DNA from: Corynebacterium provencense
GTDB taxonomy: Bacteria; Actinomycetota; Actinomycetes; Mycobacteriales; Mycobacteriaceae
Assembly: GCA_900049755.1 (NCBI GenBank)
Contig: LT160593.1
Span: 713,062 to 777,061 of the forward strand
Reading direction: 5' to 3'
Length of the DNA: 64,000 nt
The notes beneath the pieces are model-generated. The model did not search any database, had not been told where the DNA came from, and worked only from the letters and a program-made list of their open reading frames with translations. This document shows, one piece after another, positions 63,034-64,000 of this stretch (its first letter is position 1; the number at the start of each line of letters is the position of its first letter). Made by a program: the position numbers and the translations under genes.

Positions 63034-63531
63034 CTAGGCCGAGGTGCGTGCACCGAGCTTGGCGTCGATGCGGAGGAGACCGGAACCGTCGTTGCCCACG
63101 ACCTTGATCCAGTCGATGATGTCGTTGACGGTCGACTCTTCCTCGATCTGCTCCGCGAGGAAGAAGTTGATCAGGGACCGCGAATCGATGTCGCCGGTTT
63201 CATCGGCGACGCGGGCGAGGTCACGGATCATCGCGGACACCTTCTGCTCGTGGGCGAGAGCGGCCTCGAATGCGTCGAGCGGGGTCGCGATCTTCAGCGA
63301 CGGCAGTTCGATGTCCGTCAGGTCGACACGTGCCTCACGGTCGAGAAGGTGGTCGGCGAACTTCTGTGCATGGGTCCGCTCCTCGTCTGCCTGGGCGCGG
63401 AACCAGTCCCGCATGCCGAGGAAGGACAGACGGTCCATCTCGTAGGACAGCTGGCTGTAGATGAGTGACGCCTGGTGCTCGGCGACGACCTGCTTGTTGA
63501 CTGCTTCCTGGAACTTCTCGTTGATGCTCAT
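63034..63531 (-). CDS. ftn: Ferritin
   Basis: The 165-residue iron-storage protein has the four-helix ferritin fold with ferroxidase ligands in VVAEHQASLIYSQLSYEMD (Glu, Tyr), ADEERTHAQKF (Glu-x-x-His) and FLAEQIEEESTV (Glu/Gln). It lacks the heme-binding methionine pattern of bacterioferritin. The ATG at 63531 gives the usual MSINEKFQEAVN start; one at 63543 adds four residues. It is convergent with nrdE, and a DtxR-like site lies upstream, fitting iron-activated expression as known in C. glutamicum. Confidence 0.95.
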   Translation of the reverse strand: MSINEKFQEAVNKQVVAEHQASLIYSQLSYEMDRLSFLGMRDWFRAQADEERTHAQKFADHLLDREARVDLTDIELPSLKIATPLDAFEAALAHEQKVSAMIRDLARVADETGDIDSRSLINFFLAEQIEEESTVNDIIDWIKVVGNDGSGLLRIDAKLGARTSA

Positions 63532-64000
63532 ACCGGCAACCATACTGATCGGATCATCCTCTATCTAGACCATTTAGCCTTACCATTGCTTATATGTGCA
63601 GGTAAACAGGCGTGTCTGACCTTAGTGAACTTTGGCTGCACTCTTGTGTGTGTCTACTAAAACATGCAGGTCATATAGGGTTTCTGTAGCTGTCGGGAGT
63701 GCCTGCCGGCAGTTCGGGACTCCGGCCCCTCGAAGGCAGGTATCGTTTACCTTGTTCGGGGCACCTCAAAACGGGGGTAGGGGTGTGTTCTGTGGCTACC
63801 GTGACGGGGAGGCGGAAGGTTTTCCGGCACTGCCCCCGACCCTTCTCCGGTGGGGTGCCGGGAAGGCTCTCGACAGTGTGACCGGGACCTCTGAGGCAGG
63901 TGGTGCAACCTGCCGTGGGCCGGGATGGAGATGGGGTACGGTGAGGGTTGTGCCGGGCCACGGGGGAGTACCGGGCCGGGCGGAGAATCCGCACTACAGC
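63532..64000. other. Spacer upstream of ftn to window edge
   Basis: About 470 bases without a convincing gene on either strand; a 107-codon minus-strand frame here (63671-63994) lacks family similarity and codon bias. Bases 63560-63690 are relatively AT-rich and should hold the ftn promoter. The adjoining gene (nrdF in relatives) is expected beyond the edge. Confidence 0.4.
63574..63584. promoter_or_regulatory. Weak DtxR-like site upstream of ftn
   Basis: Read on the minus strand, GGTAAGGCTAA matches 10 of the 11 central-left positions of the DtxR consensus (GGTTAGGCTAA), but the right arm is poor. It lies 43-53 bases before the ftn start. DtxR activates ftn in C. glutamicum; the site here is tentative. 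Confidence 0.35.

Noticed and set aside
63671..63994. 107-codon minus-strand frame at the window edge
   Set aside because: Composition is Arg/Pro-rich and random-looking, with no ribosome site and no recognisable motif.

Overview
The window is high-GC actinobacterial DNA, and its gene content and order point to Corynebacterium. Diagnostic runs are ripA-acn-acnR, an ABC-F gene followed by sufR-B-D-C-S-U-T, mptB with a two-gene ABC transporter, ctaA/ctaB, the tkt-tal-zwf-opcA-pgl operon, secG, ppc, tpiA-pgk-gapA, whiA-yvcK-rapZ, ftsE-ftsX-smpB-ssrA, and nrdH-nrdI-nrdE next to ftn. The tmRNA tag (AENTQRDYALAA) and the OpcA, MptB and AcnR proteins support the same placement. I infer a large-genome, GC-rich Corynebacterium; the species cannot be read from the sequence.

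Layout. 1-4.3 kb: a broken join of a helicase fragment to a PEBP-family fragment, a tRNA-Leu, a TVP38/VTT membrane protein, an HTH protein, a DUF3097 protein and a conserved hypothetical. 4.3-12.8 kb: the RipA-like cell-wall hydrolase, a long regulatory spacer, aconitase with its TetR regulator, an ACT/PFL-like pair and a small membrane protein. 12.8-22.6 kb: ABC-F ATPase, a FAD-type lycopene-cyclase-like gene and the complete suf operon behind a striking SufR-type inverted repeat and a DtxR-like box. 22.8-31.1 kb: mptB, an ABC exporter, ctaA (5' end corrupted), an accessory HTH/ImmA cassette, and ctaB. 31.4-44.8 kb: pentose-phosphate operon, secG, ppc, a 26-bp minisatellite and the lower-glycolysis genes. 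44.9-47.8 kb: whiA (frameshifted), yvcK and rapZ (5' end missing), joined head-on to the last codons of prfB. 47.9-58 kb: ftsEX, smpB, tmRNA, lipoproteins, an acyl-CoA ligase, a DsbA-like protein, VKOR, tRNA-Ala with a decayed copy, and rpmJ. 58-64 kb: NrdR boxes, the class Ib ribonucleotide reductase genes with an MFS gene between nrdH and nrdI, and ferritin.

How the genes work together. Three systems are essentially complete here: Fe-S cluster assembly (suf), the oxidative plus non-oxidative pentose phosphate pathway, and the triose-phosphate part of glycolysis with PEP carboxylase. CtaA and CtaB make heme A for the aa3 oxidase. DsbA-like protein and VKOR form an extracytoplasmic disulfide pair. 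Iron recurs as a theme: aconitase, suf, ferritin and DtxR-like boxes.

The most unexpected content is structural rather than a new pathway. There are at least four places where conserved genes are broken: the 5' end of ctaA carries a noisy copy of its own interior ending in a Tn5 mosaic-end-like (Nextera adapter) sequence; whiA carries a 28-bp tandem duplication; rapZ is joined to prfB through an 8-bp shared sequence; and a PEBP gene is joined to a helicase gene. Together these argue for draft-assembly artefacts that should be settled before any biology is read into them. The best biological leads are the ctaA-ctaB accessory cassette, the MFS gene inside the nrd cluster, the abrupt change in base usage inside nrdE, and the ppc-proximal minisatellite.
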